A stretch of 58,234 nucleotides of DNA from Lactobacillaceae bacterium (GTDB taxonomy: Bacteria > Bacillota > Bacilli > Lactobacillales > Lactobacillaceae), in NCBI GenBank assembly GCA_902834055.1, contig CADFHB010000004.1, positions 1 to 58,234 on the forward strand. The letters run 5' to 3'. Positions within the stretch are counted from its first letter, which is position 1, and each line of letters begins with the position of its first letter. Below are positions 16,761 to 25,231 of the stretch, in pieces. A program made the position numbers and the translations under genes. A model generated the notes under the pieces. It saw only the letters and a program-made list of their open reading frames with translations, ran no database searches and was not told the origin of the DNA.

Positions 16761-18458
16761 ATGAAAGCAGAGCTTAACAAGACAACGCATTTTAAGATGT
16801 ACAAGAGTGGCCGCAAGTGGATGGTTGCCGGTTTAACTGCCGTTTCTTTATTAACGGCCACTGGCGCCGTCGCTCACGCAGATAACAATGCTAGTCAAGC
16901 ACCAGTAGCTAACGCTAATGTTAACAACCCACAGGCAAGTACCACTAGTCAAACCGCCAGTGACAGCAATGCACAGGTCAATAGTAGTACCGCTACTACT
17001 AACAACGACCAGCAGGCTCAAGCAGTTTCTACGGCAGCCTACGCGTCCCAACCCAATAACAGCCAACAACAGTCTGTTGATTTAAATTCGCTGCACTTTA
17101 CCAACAGTGCTTCTCACCAACAGTTCATCCAAAACATGGCGGCAGGTGCAATTGAAGGCTGGAACAAGTACGGGGTCCTTCCGTCAGTAACGGTTGCTCA
17201 AGCAGCGGTTGAAAGTGGCTGGGGGCAAGCAGCAGCTGGTAATAACTTATTCGGTATCAAGGGCAGTTACAATGGGATGACCCAAAAGCTGCGTACCCGT
17301 GAAGTATACGGTGGTCGGAGCGTTTGGATTTATGATAATTTCCGTGCTTACCCAAGCTATAACGAATCGGTTGAAGACCACGGCCGTTTCTTAAGCGTTA
17401 ACAGCCGCTACCACAACCTGCTGTGGGACCAAAACTACGTTTCCGTAACGAACAAGCTCCAGCTCGATGGCTATGCAACCGACCCATCATATGCCCGGAC
17501 ACTGCAAGGAATCATCCAGTCATTTAACCTGACCCAACTTGACTCCATAGCCTTCTCTGGACACGTAGTAGTTAATAAGCAGCAAAACGATAACTCATCC
17601 AGTAGTTATGGTAACAACACTAACTACTACACTGTTCAAAGCGGGGATACCCTTTCCGGTATTGCCAACCAGTTCTCCACAACGGTCAACACGTTAGCCC
17701 ACCTCAACGATATTCAAAACGTTAACCGGATTTACGTCGGTCAACACCTGCTAGTACGGCAGACCACTACTACACCGGCCCCTACCCCGAGTCAACCGGC
17801 TAAGCAAGCCAACCAGCAGCAACCAGCTGCAAACCAGCAACCGGTTCAACCCGCAACGCCAACCAATGCTAACAACACGACGCAGAGTAGTTACACGGTC
17901 AAGAGCGGGGATACCCTTTCTGGCATTGCCAACCAGTTTGGTACCAGCTACGTCCAGCTTGCCCAAATCAACCACATTGCTAACCCGAACCGGATTTACG
18001 TCGGCCAAGTCCTTCAATTAAGTGCCACGCGCACTACTAGCCAGGCAACCCAGCCAAGTACTACGCCTGTCCACCACAATACGGTAACCAACAACACGCC
18101 AGCACCAACAACAACTACTACTGGTTCTTACACCGTTAAGAGTGGGGACACCCTTTCTGGCATCGCCAGTCAGTTTGGTGTTTCCTACGAGCAATTGGCA
18201 CAAGCAAACGGCATTGCCAACCCGAACCGAATTTACGTCGGTCAAGTCATCCGGGTAAGTGGAGCGGCCACCACACCCACTCATTACACTAGCAGTTACC
18301 GTGCCGTAGCCGTTAGTCAGGGAAGCTACACCGTGCAAAGCGGTGACAACCTTTCCGGCATTGCCGCTCAGTATGGGTTAAACTGGTATAGTATTGCCCA
18401 AAAGAACGGGTTGGCCGCACCTTACACTATTTACGTGGGCCAACGATTGGCACTCTAA
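16761..18458 (+). CDS. Secreted glucosaminidase with four LysM repeats (peptidoglycan hydrolase)
   Basis: 565 residues. A KxYKxGKxW-type signal peptide (KMYKSGRKW, then a hydrophobic stretch to about residue 40) is followed by a Gln/Asn/Thr/Ser-rich linker. A glucosaminidase domain occupies about 115-265; [11 protein letters not shown] has the catalytic Glu151. Four LysM modules start near 290, 375, 454 and 520, each with YTVxSGDxLSGIA and IYVGQ. The LysM parts bind glycan strands and the catalytic domain cuts them, for cell separation or wall turnover. The start has GGGGGAG before it. The first three linkers between LysMs are proline/threonine-rich. Confidence 0.93.
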   Translation: MKAELNKTTHFKMYKSGRKWMVAGLTAVSLLTATGAVAHADNNASQAPVANANVNNPQASTTSQTASDSNAQVNSSTATTNNDQQAQAVSTAAYASQPNNSQQQSVDLNSLHFTNSASHQQFIQNMAAGAIEGWNKYGVLPSVTVAQAAVESGWGQAAAGNNLFGIKGSYNGMTQKLRTREVYGGRSVWIYDNFRAYPSYNESVEDHGRFLSVNSRYHNLLWDQNYVSVTNKLQLDGYATDPSYARTLQGIIQSFNLTQLDSIAFSGHVVVNKQQNDNSSSSYGNNTNYYTVQSGDTLSGIANQFSTTVNTLAHLNDIQNVNRIYVGQHLLVRQTTTTPAPTPSQPAKQANQQQPAANQQPVQPATPTNANNTTQSSYTVKSGDTLSGIANQFGTSYVQLAQINHIANPNRIYVGQVLQLSATRTTSQATQPSTTPVHHNTVTNNTPAPTTTTTGSYTVKSGDTLSGIASQFGVSYEQLAQANGIANPNRIYVGQVIRVSGAATTPTHYTSSYRAVAVSQGSYTVQSGDNLSGIAAQYGLNWYSIAQKNGLAAPYTIYVGQRLAL

Positions 18459-18487
18459 CCTAATGACCATTTTTAAGTAAAGTGATT

Positions 18488-18522
18488 AAAGCAAGACGCC
18501 CAAATTAGTGTTTTGCTTTTTT
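18488..18522 (+). terminator. Terminator of the LysM hydrolase gene
   Basis: AAAGCAAGAC and GTTTTGCTTTTTT form a hairpin with a T-run 30 bases after the stop. Its right arm also supplies the -35 of the next gene. Confidence 0.7.
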
Positions 18523-18541
18523 ATGTTTGGTAGGCTAGAAT
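18513..18541 (+). promoter_or_regulatory. Promoter of the arsR-type gene, embedded in the terminator
   Basis: TTGCTT (18513-18518), a 17-base spacer and TAGAAT (18536-18541). The -35 lies in the terminator's descending arm. Confidence 0.55.
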
Positions 18542-18579
18542 TAAATGAAAGTGCTTTATTATTTCTTAAGGGAGTAATG

Positions 18580-18897
18580 ATGGCTATGACTAAACAATAT
18601 ACTAATGAGCTTACCAATATTATTAAGGCGAGCCAGCTTTTTAAAATGCTGGGTAACCCCAAGCGGCTCCAACTGATTTACCTTCTGATTCAGCATTCAA
18701 TGAGCGTCACAGAAATTAGCAAGGAATTACATTGGGAGCGATCTGGGGTGTCCCACCAGCTACAACTATTGCGTAAGTACCACCTTGTCCAGCAGCACCG
18801 CCACGGCAAGACGGTTATCTACCACCTTGATGATCCCCGCGTGATGACCCTAATCGCCGACGTCTTAAGCCACGCTGATCAAATTTTAGGTAATTAA
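18580..18897 (+). CDS. ArsR/SmtB-family regulator
   Basis: 105 residues from the ATG at 18580, five bases after GGAG; ATGs at 18577 and 18586 are close alternatives. The winged helix is clear: LFKMLGNPKRLQLIYLL, VTEISKELHWERSGVSHQLQLLRKYHLV and HGKTVIYHL. The C-terminal helix resembles the zinc-sensing alpha-5 site of CzrA (DxH...HxxH/E), but reads DPR...HADQ, so two of four ligands are missing and there is no cysteine. It may sense something else or be metal-blind. No target gene adjoins. Confidence 0.85.
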   Translation: MAMTKQYTNELTNIIKASQLFKMLGNPKRLQLIYLLIQHSMSVTEISKELHWERSGVSHQLQLLRKYHLVQQHRHGKTVIYHLDDPRVMTLIADVLSHADQILGN

Positions 18898-18912
18898 CGT
18901 GCAACCAACCGT

Positions 18913-18959
18913 AAAGCGGCCGCCAAAGTTCGAAAAGCCCGAACTTTGGCGGCCGCTTT
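18913..18959. terminator. Bidirectional hairpin terminator (GGCC-hairpin family)
   Basis: Arms AAAGCGGCCGCCAAAGTTCG and CGAACTTTGGCGGCCGCTTT are perfectly complementary over 20 bp, between convergent genes. Confidence 0.8.
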
Positions 18960-18984
18960 GTATTTCCCTTATTAACAATGCGCG

Positions 18985-19218
18985 TTAAACAAACTGCAGT
19001 TGAAAGTCATCCTCGCTTTGAATATCCTTAACCACGATATCCTCGCCATTATGAAATTGGTCCTGGTCAACCCAAAAGCTCGGGTGAACATAGCTATAAA
19101 ACCGAAATGCATAATATGGTGCTGAGTTCTTTTGACTGACTTGCATAACCCCTTGTGAACCGTCAGAACAATGAATCGTTTGCGTCTTATCATCGTCGTG
19201 AACAAAAACTGTTGTCAC
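18985..19218 (-). CDS. Hypothetical small protein
   Basis: 77 residues starting at GTG (19218), with GGAGGTG placed correctly before it; an upstream ATG would lie on the ribosome site. The protein is acidic and rich in Asp, His, Phe and Tyr, without signal or membrane segment. It appears beta-rich (TTVFVHDDDKTQTIHC, PYYAFRFYSYVHPSFW). No family recognised. Confidence 0.65.
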   Translation of the reverse strand: MTTVFVHDDDKTQTIHCSDGSQGVMQVSQKNSAPYYAFRFYSYVHPSFWVDQDQFHNGEDIVVKDIQSEDDFQLQFV

Positions 19219-19318
19219 TTTTAACACCTCCATTATCAATTATAGCTCAATTTTGGTTTACCTAACAAAAAATATATAGCTGGTTAACTTAATGACCATT
19301 ATCCTGTTAAAAGTAAAA

Positions 19319-19355
19319 AACTCGCTAGTAAGCAACAAATTACCACTAGCGAGTT
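19319..19355. terminator. Terminator of the ABC operon
   Basis: ACTCGCTAGT and ACTAGCGAGT flank a short AT-rich loop just after the stop of the fused ABC gene; flanking A and T runs allow both directions. Confidence 0.75.
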
Positions 19356-19365
19356 ATTCAGCTAT

Positions 19366-21348
19366 TTAGTCGGCCGCAAGTGCGTCAATTGGGTTGAGCT
19401 TTGCCGCATACCGGGCTGGCAAAAGGGCCGCAATAAAGGAGATAATCACTGCGACCACTACCGCAAAGACAACGTCGCTGGCTGTGATTTGAACAATATT
19501 ATACTTAATCAAGCCGTACAGTGCGTGGTTGAGGCAAATCGTAACAATTGCCACAATCACCAGTGCTAACAGGGCAGAAAAAAGACCAATAAAAATCGAT
19601 TCTGACGTAAAGAGGCGGCGGATATCCTTCTTCCGTTCACCGAGTGCCCGTAAGATACCGATTTCCTTTGTCCGTTCCGAAACTGACATGTACATCGTCA
19701 CGATAATCATCAATGCTGAAACCAGCAAGGAAATTCCGGCAATTGCCGCTAAAATGGTCGATGCCAGGTGGACGTAAGTATTAACCGTCTTAAGGATTGA
19801 GCCAACGGTAATCGCGCCCAGGATCCGTTCGTGCTTACCGTTCCGTAAATTATTGATCCGGTTAGCAACCTCTTCCACATTTGTGAGGCTAGAAGCATTT
19901 ACGGTTGCAAAGTTTGGCCGGGTATCGGCGCCCTTTTGCTTCAGCATGTGCTGAAGGGTTGCGTAGTTGATAGTAGTCCCAGCACTGGCGCCTTCACTAA
20001 GGCCCGCTACCTTAACTACCCCATCAATGGCCACGGGATCCCCTTTAGCGTTAACCCAGTTAAAACTAAGCTTGACCGATTTACCGACCAAGTCACGGTA
20101 TTTCTTGGGGCTGGTTAACTGGATTGCCTGTTGCTTAGTCAATACCACTTCACCCTTGCCAGGCTTATGGCCATGCTTAATAGAATTAGCAGTCACGGAC
20201 TTGTTCCAGGTTGTCATGCTAGAACCACTCTGCTGGAGCTTACCATAGCTTAGACGGTAGCCACCGATCATGTTCCCCTTTTGAACACTCGCCGCCCCGG
20301 TTACCTTGGCCATTCTTTTTAGGTCCGCCTGGTTTATTACCATCGACTGCGGGTCGGCCGCCATATTTTGCATCAGAGACGACTGGATCTGGTCCTGAGT
20401 TAGTTTCTTCCCAGTTGGGTTTTTAAAGACGGTAATCGACCGGGGATTCGTTAGGGAGTTAATTTGGTTTTGAATGTAACCATTTACCCCGTTCCCTAAC
20501 CCACTAAATAAGAGAACCGCAAAGATCCCAATCGCGGTCCCTAACATGATGAGGGAATTTCGCCAGAAGTTATACATGAGGTGTTTAAACGACATCCGGT
20601 AACTAGCCGCCGCGGGAAGCTGCCGTGGCTTAATATGGGTGGGGTCTTCCGGCAGCGCATACGCGGGCCGCAATCGTTCATCACCATCAATTTTCCCATC
20701 TGCCAGGTGAACAATCCGAGTTCCGTGATCAGCGACCTCTTGGGAGTGGGTTACGGCAATTACGAGCTTGCCGTCCTTGGCAATCTGGTCGAGCAAGGTC
20801 AAAACTTCTCGTGTATTTTGCGAGTCCAGCGCACCAGTCGGTTCATCAGCGATGATAATCTGGGGATCACTGGCCAGGGCCCGGGCAATCGCTACCCGCT
20901 GTTTTTGACCACCAGATAAGTGGTTAGGGTGCTTATGGACCTGCTTACTGAGCCCCACTTGGTCAAGTAGCTTCAGCGCCCGTTGACGTTTTTCATCCTT
21001 GTTTAAGTTTGTCATGTCCAGGGCTACCAGCACGTTATCAAAGACAGTCAAGTGGGAAATCAGGTTGTACGACTGGTAAATGTACCCCACCATTGAGCGG
21101 CGGTAGTTATCCAACTGCTGCTCTTTACGGTGGTCAAGTAACTCGCCATTTACCAGCACCTGACCGTCAAAATTACGGTCCAGGCCCCCAATAATGTTCA
21201 TCAAGGTGGACTTACCACCGCCCGACTCACCAAGGATTGAGACAAACTCGCCACGCTCAAATTGGAGGTCAATCCCCTTTAGCACCGGGAAGGCCTGCTT
21301 ATCCAAGTAGTATGCCTTTTGGATCCCTTTTAATTCTAAAAAAGCCAT
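19366..21348 (-). CDS. MacB-type ABC transporter, ATPase and permease fused
   Basis: 660 residues. Residues 1-230 are the ATPase: Walker A GESGGGKST, signature LSGGQKQR and Walker B IIIADEPTGALDS. A first membrane span follows at about 260, then a large extracytoplasmic MacB-like domain (about 285-510) and three spans in the FtsX-like permease fold (SERTKEIGILRALG marks the coupling helix). Such transporters handle antimicrobial peptides, lipids or envelope stress rather than small-molecule uptake. It is last in the TetR-controlled block and has its own candidate promoter, separated from the upstream ATPase by a 114-base gap. Confidence 0.9.
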   Translation of the reverse strand: MAFLELKGIQKAYYLDKQAFPVLKGIDLQFERGEFVSILGESGGGKSTLMNIIGGLDRNFDGQVLVNGELLDHRKEQQLDNYRRSMVGYIYQSYNLISHLTVFDNVLVALDMTNLNKDEKRQRALKLLDQVGLSKQVHKHPNHLSGGQKQRVAIARALASDPQIIIADEPTGALDSQNTREVLTLLDQIAKDGKLVIAVTHSQEVADHGTRIVHLADGKIDGDERLRPAYALPEDPTHIKPRQLPAAASYRMSFKHLMYNFWRNSLIMLGTAIGIFAVLLFSGLGNGVNGYIQNQINSLTNPRSITVFKNPTGKKLTQDQIQSSLMQNMAADPQSMVINQADLKRMAKVTGAASVQKGNMIGGYRLSYGKLQQSGSSMTTWNKSVTANSIKHGHKPGKGEVVLTKQQAIQLTSPKKYRDLVGKSVKLSFNWVNAKGDPVAIDGVVKVAGLSEGASAGTTINYATLQHMLKQKGADTRPNFATVNASSLTNVEEVANRINNLRNGKHERILGAITVGSILKTVNTYVHLASTILAAIAGISLLVSALMIIVTMYMSVSERTKEIGILRALGERKKDIRRLFTSESIFIGLFSALLALVIVAIVTICLNHALYGLIKYNIVQITASDVVFAVVVAVIISFIAALLPARYAAKLNPIDALAAD

Positions 21349-21360
21349 CTTATTCTCCTT

Positions 21361-21384
21361 ACTATTGGTAATAGTTTGATTATA
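21361..21384 (-). promoter_or_regulatory. Promoter -10 and palindromic operator before the fused ABC gene
   Basis: On the minus strand an extended -10 TTGGTATAAT (TATAAT at 21384-21379) is followed by the inverted repeat ACTATTGGTAATAGT (21361-21375), placed over the expected start site. A repressor bound there would block transcription. No clear -35. Confidence 0.5.
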
Positions 21385-21462
21385 CCAAAGTACTAAACCT
21401 CGTCACCAGCCGTCTGAACCGTTCTTAATTCCCGAAATGAACAACCATTTCCCGGGAAATAT

Positions 21463-22137
21463 TTATTTCTCTTGCGTTAATTTGCCATCCATTAGTTGGT
21501 AAATATGGTCAGCGTAATCACGGAGACGCAAGTCGTGGGTCACCACCACAATTGCCTTATTGTGCTGGCGGGCCATCCGTTTGAGCAGCTTTCCGACTAC
21601 CTGAACCCGGTTACTATCCAAGGCCGCAGTCGGTTCATCAGCCAGGATGATCTCGGGATTAGGGTACAGTGCCCGGGCGATCGCCACCCGCTGATTCTGG
21701 CCACCCGACATTTCATCGGGGTAGTGATTAACTAGCTGGTCAATGCCAAGGTCCGCTAGCAAGATCTTTAGCTCTTCTTCCGTCATGTTGCCGTCCCGTT
21801 TGATCTTGCGAACCAGGGCAAACTGCTCTTTAACCGTTAAGTAAGGAAGCAAGTTATAGGATTGGAGGACAAAGCCAATCTTATTTAACCGTAACTGGTC
21901 CCGTTCCTTAGCGGATAATTGTTCAAGTTGTTCTCCTTCAACTACCACGGTACCAGCGGTTGGTGTCTGCAACCCGCCAGCAATGGTTAAGAAGGTACTC
22001 TTACCTGAACCTGATGGGCCCAGGATTAGGCTTAATTCGCCCCGGTTGGCTTGAAAGTTTACGCCGTCAAGTACTTGGACCCTACTAATGCCGGTACCAA
22101 ATTCCTTATTGATATTCTTTAACTCAATTACTGCCAT
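21463..22137 (-). CDS. ABC transporter ATP-binding protein (LolD/MacB type)
   Basis: 224 residues from the ATG at 22137 with AGGAGG before it. Walker A GPSGSGKST, Q-loop VLQSYNLLPYL, signature MSGGQNQR and Walker B IILADEPTAALDS are all intact. It pairs with the permease encoded just upstream (stop ten bases before). A hairpin around ATTTCCCGGGAAAT follows its stop, which may partly end transcription before the fused gene. Confidence 0.92.
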   Translation of the reverse strand: MAVIELKNINKEFGTGISRVQVLDGVNFQANRGELSLILGPSGSGKSTFLTIAGGLQTPTAGTVVVEGEQLEQLSAKERDQLRLNKIGFVLQSYNLLPYLTVKEQFALVRKIKRDGNMTEEELKILLADLGIDQLVNHYPDEMSGGQNQRVAIARALYPNPEIILADEPTAALDSNRVQVVGKLLKRMARQHNKAIVVVTHDLRLRDYADHIYQLMDGKLTQEK

Positions 22138-22147
22138 GATAAGCCTC

Positions 22148-23218
22148 CTAACCATTAAGTGCCCGTACCGGGTCAATTTTTAGAATCATGCGGACTGGTA
22201 AGAGGGCCCCTACTACCCCCAGTAACACTAGGACAATAGCCATAGTGACGATTAATGGCCAATCCAATACTAGGGGCACCGTCATCGGCATCAGCCAGGT
22301 CGTGATCAGTGTTAATACGAGGCCCCCTAAGATCCCACTAACCATCAAAAGGACGGCCTGGTGGATTGTCGTTGCGACCAAATACCGGGTGGGAATCCCC
22401 TGAGCCCGGAGGACCGCGTAGTTAGGCATCTTTTGCATTGTCAAGATATACAAGAAGACGGCAATAATTATCAATGAGATAACCATTAAGAAGCCGATCA
22501 TAAAGATGAACGTGCTATTTTCCGCTGCATAACCAGGGAGCTTTTGGATAAACTGGTTAACTGAATAATGTCCTAACTTACCAAAGCGCCCCGGCTTTTC
22601 AGACTGGTTGGCAATAATGCCGCTGGCAACGACCTGGGGCGTCACACCACGGAGTTGCCGCCAGGTTGCTAGGTGGCCATAGACCACTGGTGCTACATTA
22701 AGTTGCGCGTCCTTGGCAAAACCAACAATCCGGTAGTTAGTACTCGTGGAGTTCAACTTTACCTGGTCACCTACTTGGTACCCCTTGGCTTTTAAACTTT
22801 GATCGACAACTAATTCATGACGGTTGTAGGCATGGCGACCAGCAGTAAGTACAATGTTATCCTTGGCAATGTATTGGTGCGGATCCAGTCCAACAAACTG
22901 GGCACTCTGCTTTAAAGCCTTCCCACTGGTCTTCTTAATTACCACCGGTGATTGACCCACCAGTGCTTCATGGGAATTCAGTTTTTTACCAGCCAACTGG
23001 TCCCTGGTGATTAAGGATTGGCTCATGTTATCGTTCGCATTCTTATTCAGGTAAACCGTCTGGGTATCCCAACTGGTGATTGCAGCCTTGTTTTCACCTG
23101 CTAGCCCCAGCATCATGCCCATCAAGACAAACATCAGGTAACTAATCATCACGATCATCGCAATAATTAGGCTATACCGTAGCCGTTCGTGTTTGATTTC
23201 TTTAATTGCCAGAAACAT
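22148..23218 (-). CDS. ABC transporter permease (FtsX/MacB type)
   Basis: 356 residues: one span at about 15-40, an extracytoplasmic domain of some 200 residues, then three spans near 240-350 with NYAVLRAQGIPTRYLV as the coupling segment. It works with the ATPase encoded next. It overlaps the tetR gene by 17 bases, so regulator and transporter are co-translated. Substrate unknown; such TetR-linked systems usually respond to the compound they export. Confidence 0.88.
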   Translation of the reverse strand: MFLAIKEIKHERLRYSLIIAMIVMISYLMFVLMGMMLGLAGENKAAITSWDTQTVYLNKNANDNMSQSLITRDQLAGKKLNSHEALVGQSPVVIKKTSGKALKQSAQFVGLDPHQYIAKDNIVLTAGRHAYNRHELVVDQSLKAKGYQVGDQVKLNSTSTNYRIVGFAKDAQLNVAPVVYGHLATWRQLRGVTPQVVASGIIANQSEKPGRFGKLGHYSVNQFIQKLPGYAAENSTFIFMIGFLMVISLIIIAVFLYILTMQKMPNYAVLRAQGIPTRYLVATTIHQAVLLMVSGILGGLVLTLITTWLMPMTVPLVLDWPLIVTMAIVLVLLGVVGALLPVRMILKIDPVRALNG

Positions 23219-23741
23219 GATTCTCCTCCTTTGCTAATAAGGTACTGAGCGCCGCTTGCAACCGAGCAACCACCACTCCAGCCTGGTCCGGTTGTGCCAA
23301 CCCCTCCTTGATTGCCTGGTGGACAAGTGTCATCACTGCCCATTCAACTGTGCTGACGGGGCGCAGCTGGGGATCCTGTTCGGGGTGCAGCAGTGCTTCA
23401 TTAACCGCAAAGTGTCGCTTAACTAGGTCGTAATACGGGCTCGCATTGACCTGCTGCAAAAAAGTGGTCACCTGCTTGGCGTATTCAGCAGCCGTTAAAA
23501 GGTGGTGCTCCTTAATGGCATAGTCATGCAAGTTCATTAAGGCAAAGTGGTAAAGGTAGTTATAGGCATCGGTCAAGTCCGTAAAGTACTTGTAAAAGGC
23601 CCCCCGGGCAATTCCGGCCGCTTTGACAATTCGGGCCACCTGGGCATCGGCAAGGTCGTGGGTACTAAACTCCGTTAATAATGCTTGCTGCACCGACGCC
23701 TGTTTAGCCGGTGGTAAATTTTGAAACGTCTTACTTGCCAT
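23202..23741 (-). CDS. TetR-family repressor of the ABC operon
   Basis: 179 residues. The N-terminal helix-turn-helix (ADAQVARIVKAAGIARGAFYKYFTDLTDAYNYL) is typical; the rest is a helical ligand domain. The ATG has GGGAGGAAGAAG before it. It heads the operon, and two copies of TGACACNGYGTCA lie in its promoter (23757-23773 and 23800-23816), so autorepression with release by a transported compound is likely. Confidence 0.9.
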   Translation of the reverse strand: MASKTFQNLPPAKQASVQQALLTEFSTHDLADAQVARIVKAAGIARGAFYKYFTDLTDAYNYLYHFALMNLHDYAIKEHHLLTAAEYAKQVTTFLQQVNASPYYDLVKRHFAVNEALLHPEQDPQLRPVSTVEWAVMTLVHQAIKEGLAQPDQAGVVVARLQAALSTLLAKEENHVSGN

Positions 23742-23756
23742 CTTCTTCCTCCCTTA

Positions 23757-23816
23757 AGTGACACGGCGTCACTAGTAAATTATCATTATTCTACACCATG
23801 GTGACACAGTGTCAAC
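23757..23816 (-). promoter_or_regulatory. tetR promoter with two TetR operators
   Basis: Operators AGTGACACGGCGTCACT (23757-23773) and GGTGACACAGTGTCAAC (23800-23816) share the core TGACACNGYGTCA and have centres 43 bases apart. The minus-strand -35 TTGACA (23815-23810) lies inside the second operator; after 16 bases comes TAGAAT (23793-23788); the first operator lies near the expected start site. Confidence 0.75.
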
Positions 23817-23825
23817 ATTTTGGCA

Positions 23826-23863
23826 TAAAAAAATTCCCGAGGAAGATTTCCCGGGAAATTTTT
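23826..23863 (-). terminator. Terminator of the zinc alcohol dehydrogenase gene
   Basis: Minus strand TTCCCG...CGGGAA stem followed by seven T, immediately after the stop at 23867. Confidence 0.75.
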
Positions 23864-23866
23864 TAA

Positions 23867-24880
23867 TTAGGCTTCTTCGCCAGCTAACTTAACAACGGCC
23901 TTTGAAACATTTTCGATCCGTCCATTGACGAAGTCGTCAACCTTTTCAACGCCAAACTCATGGGAAAGTAATGGCAAAACATCAACCTTCCCGGAAGCCA
24001 TCAAGGCAATTGAATCTTCGAAGCAGTAAGGGTTAATGAAGGCTCCTTGAATCTTCAACTGCTTTTGGAAGACTTCGTAACTATTAATGGAGAACTTGTC
24101 ATCAGGGTTACCAACACCAAACATGGAAACTTGACCGCCCCGGGCCGCAGCCTCAACCGCTTGTTCTTGGGTTTCAGGACGACCAACAGCTTCGATGACA
24201 ATATCGTATTCGTTAGTTGGGATCTGTTCACCCTTCTTGGTGTTAATCGTCTTGGCACCAAACTTATCATGGTTCAATTGTAACTTAGCATCGTTACGAC
24301 CACTCAGGGTAACTTCACTCACCCCGTAAGCTTGCAGCGTTTGAACGAACAATTGGCCCATGAAACCATCACCGATCACCAATGCCTTTTGGTAAGGGTG
24401 GATCTCCAACAGGTCAACACCATGGACAGCACAAGAGAGTGGTTCAGTCACTGCAGCAGCTTTTAATGAAACACTGTCAGGAATAGCATAAACAACCTTA
24501 GCCGGTGCCGTAAAGTAGTCTTCAAAGCCCCCGTCACGGGTAACACCAACTGCCGAAAGATTTTCGCACATTTCAGGACGGGAAGTCCGGCAGTACTTAC
24601 ATTCTCCACAGTAGATGTTCGGGTCTACTGTTACCCGGTCACCAACCTTGACGTTCTTAACTGCCGAACCAACCTTAGCAACTACACCAGAGTTTTCGTG
24701 GCCCAAGACGATCGGTGGAACGGCACTTGTGGAACCTGGTAACCCAGCATACAATGCGTGGTCGGTCCCACAGATACCAGCATAAGCGGTGTGAACCAAG
24801 ACTTCATCCGGCTTAACTTCTGGAGTGTCGACATCCTTAACTTCGAGCTGCTTTGTGCCCGTTAATACAAGTGCTTTCAT
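23867..24880 (-). CDS. Zinc-dependent medium-chain alcohol/polyol dehydrogenase
   Basis: 337 residues from the ATG at 24880. The catalytic zinc region is [11 protein letters not shown] and GHENSGVV; the structural zinc lobe is [15 protein letters not shown] with four cysteines; the Rossmann motif is GDGFMGQ. It resembles sorbitol/threonine-type dehydrogenases that oxidise secondary alcohols or polyols with NAD. A single-gene unit with a near-perfect promoter and a doubled AAACGTTT motif next to it, so it is likely regulated. The actual substrate is not clear. Confidence 0.88.
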   Translation of the reverse strand: MKALVLTGTKQLEVKDVDTPEVKPDEVLVHTAYAGICGTDHALYAGLPGSTSAVPPIVLGHENSGVVAKVGSAVKNVKVGDRVTVDPNIYCGECKYCRTSRPEMCENLSAVGVTRDGGFEDYFTAPAKVVYAIPDSVSLKAAAVTEPLSCAVHGVDLLEIHPYQKALVIGDGFMGQLFVQTLQAYGVSEVTLSGRNDAKLQLNHDKFGAKTINTKKGEQIPTNEYDIVIEAVGRPETQEQAVEAAARGGQVSMFGVGNPDDKFSINSYEVFQKQLKIQGAFINPYCFEDSIALMASGKVDVLPLLSHEFGVEKVDDFVNGRIENVSKAVVKLAGEEA

Positions 24881-24919
24881 AAAACAATTCTCCTTCTCTT
24901 GTATGGTTGAATCTGCACC

Positions 24920-24971
24920 ATTATAGTTAAGTTTTACGCGTGTTGTCAAACGTTTATCAAATTAAACGTTT
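24920..24971 (-). promoter_or_regulatory. Promoter of the dehydrogenase gene with two AAACGTTT boxes
   Basis: Minus strand TTGACA (24949-24944), an 18-base spacer and TATAAT (24925-24920). AAACGTTT occurs at 24948-24955, touching the -35, and again at 24964-24971. The doubled palindrome suggests a regulator site. Confidence 0.7.
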
Positions 24972-25146
24972 TACTTACCGCATTAGGCTTTTACCCGACC
25001 AAGGACATAAAAAGTTTTAATTTTTTAAAGCTTTTAAGAAACCGCTTTAATTGGTTATAAATCGCCTATTCTCCCCATTGTACCAGTTTATGAATGGACG
25101 ACAAATGCCGTCACTTCGGCGATCTTCCGTTGAAATGTAATATTTT

Positions 25147-25160
25147 TTATGCTAACCTAA
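25147..25160. promoter_or_regulatory. Candidate MntR/DtxR-type box before mntH
   Basis: TTATGCTAACCTAA (complement TTAGGTTAGCATAA) resembles the DtxR-family consensus TTAGGTTAGCCTAA. It lies about 75 bases before the GTG start. A weak promoter (TTGAAA at 25130, TAACCT at 25153) would overlap it. Motif match only. Confidence 0.4.
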
Positions 25161-25231
25161 CAAAGTATTCGAATTAAGTTAATTTTGATTGTTGGTCAAG
25201 TTAACAAAATAAGATGAAAGGTGGATTTGGC

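Noticed and set aside
24956..25213. Manganese riboswitch (yybP-ykoY) before mntH
   Set aside because: I could not find the conserved loops of that class; a DNA box for an MntR-type regulator fits better.
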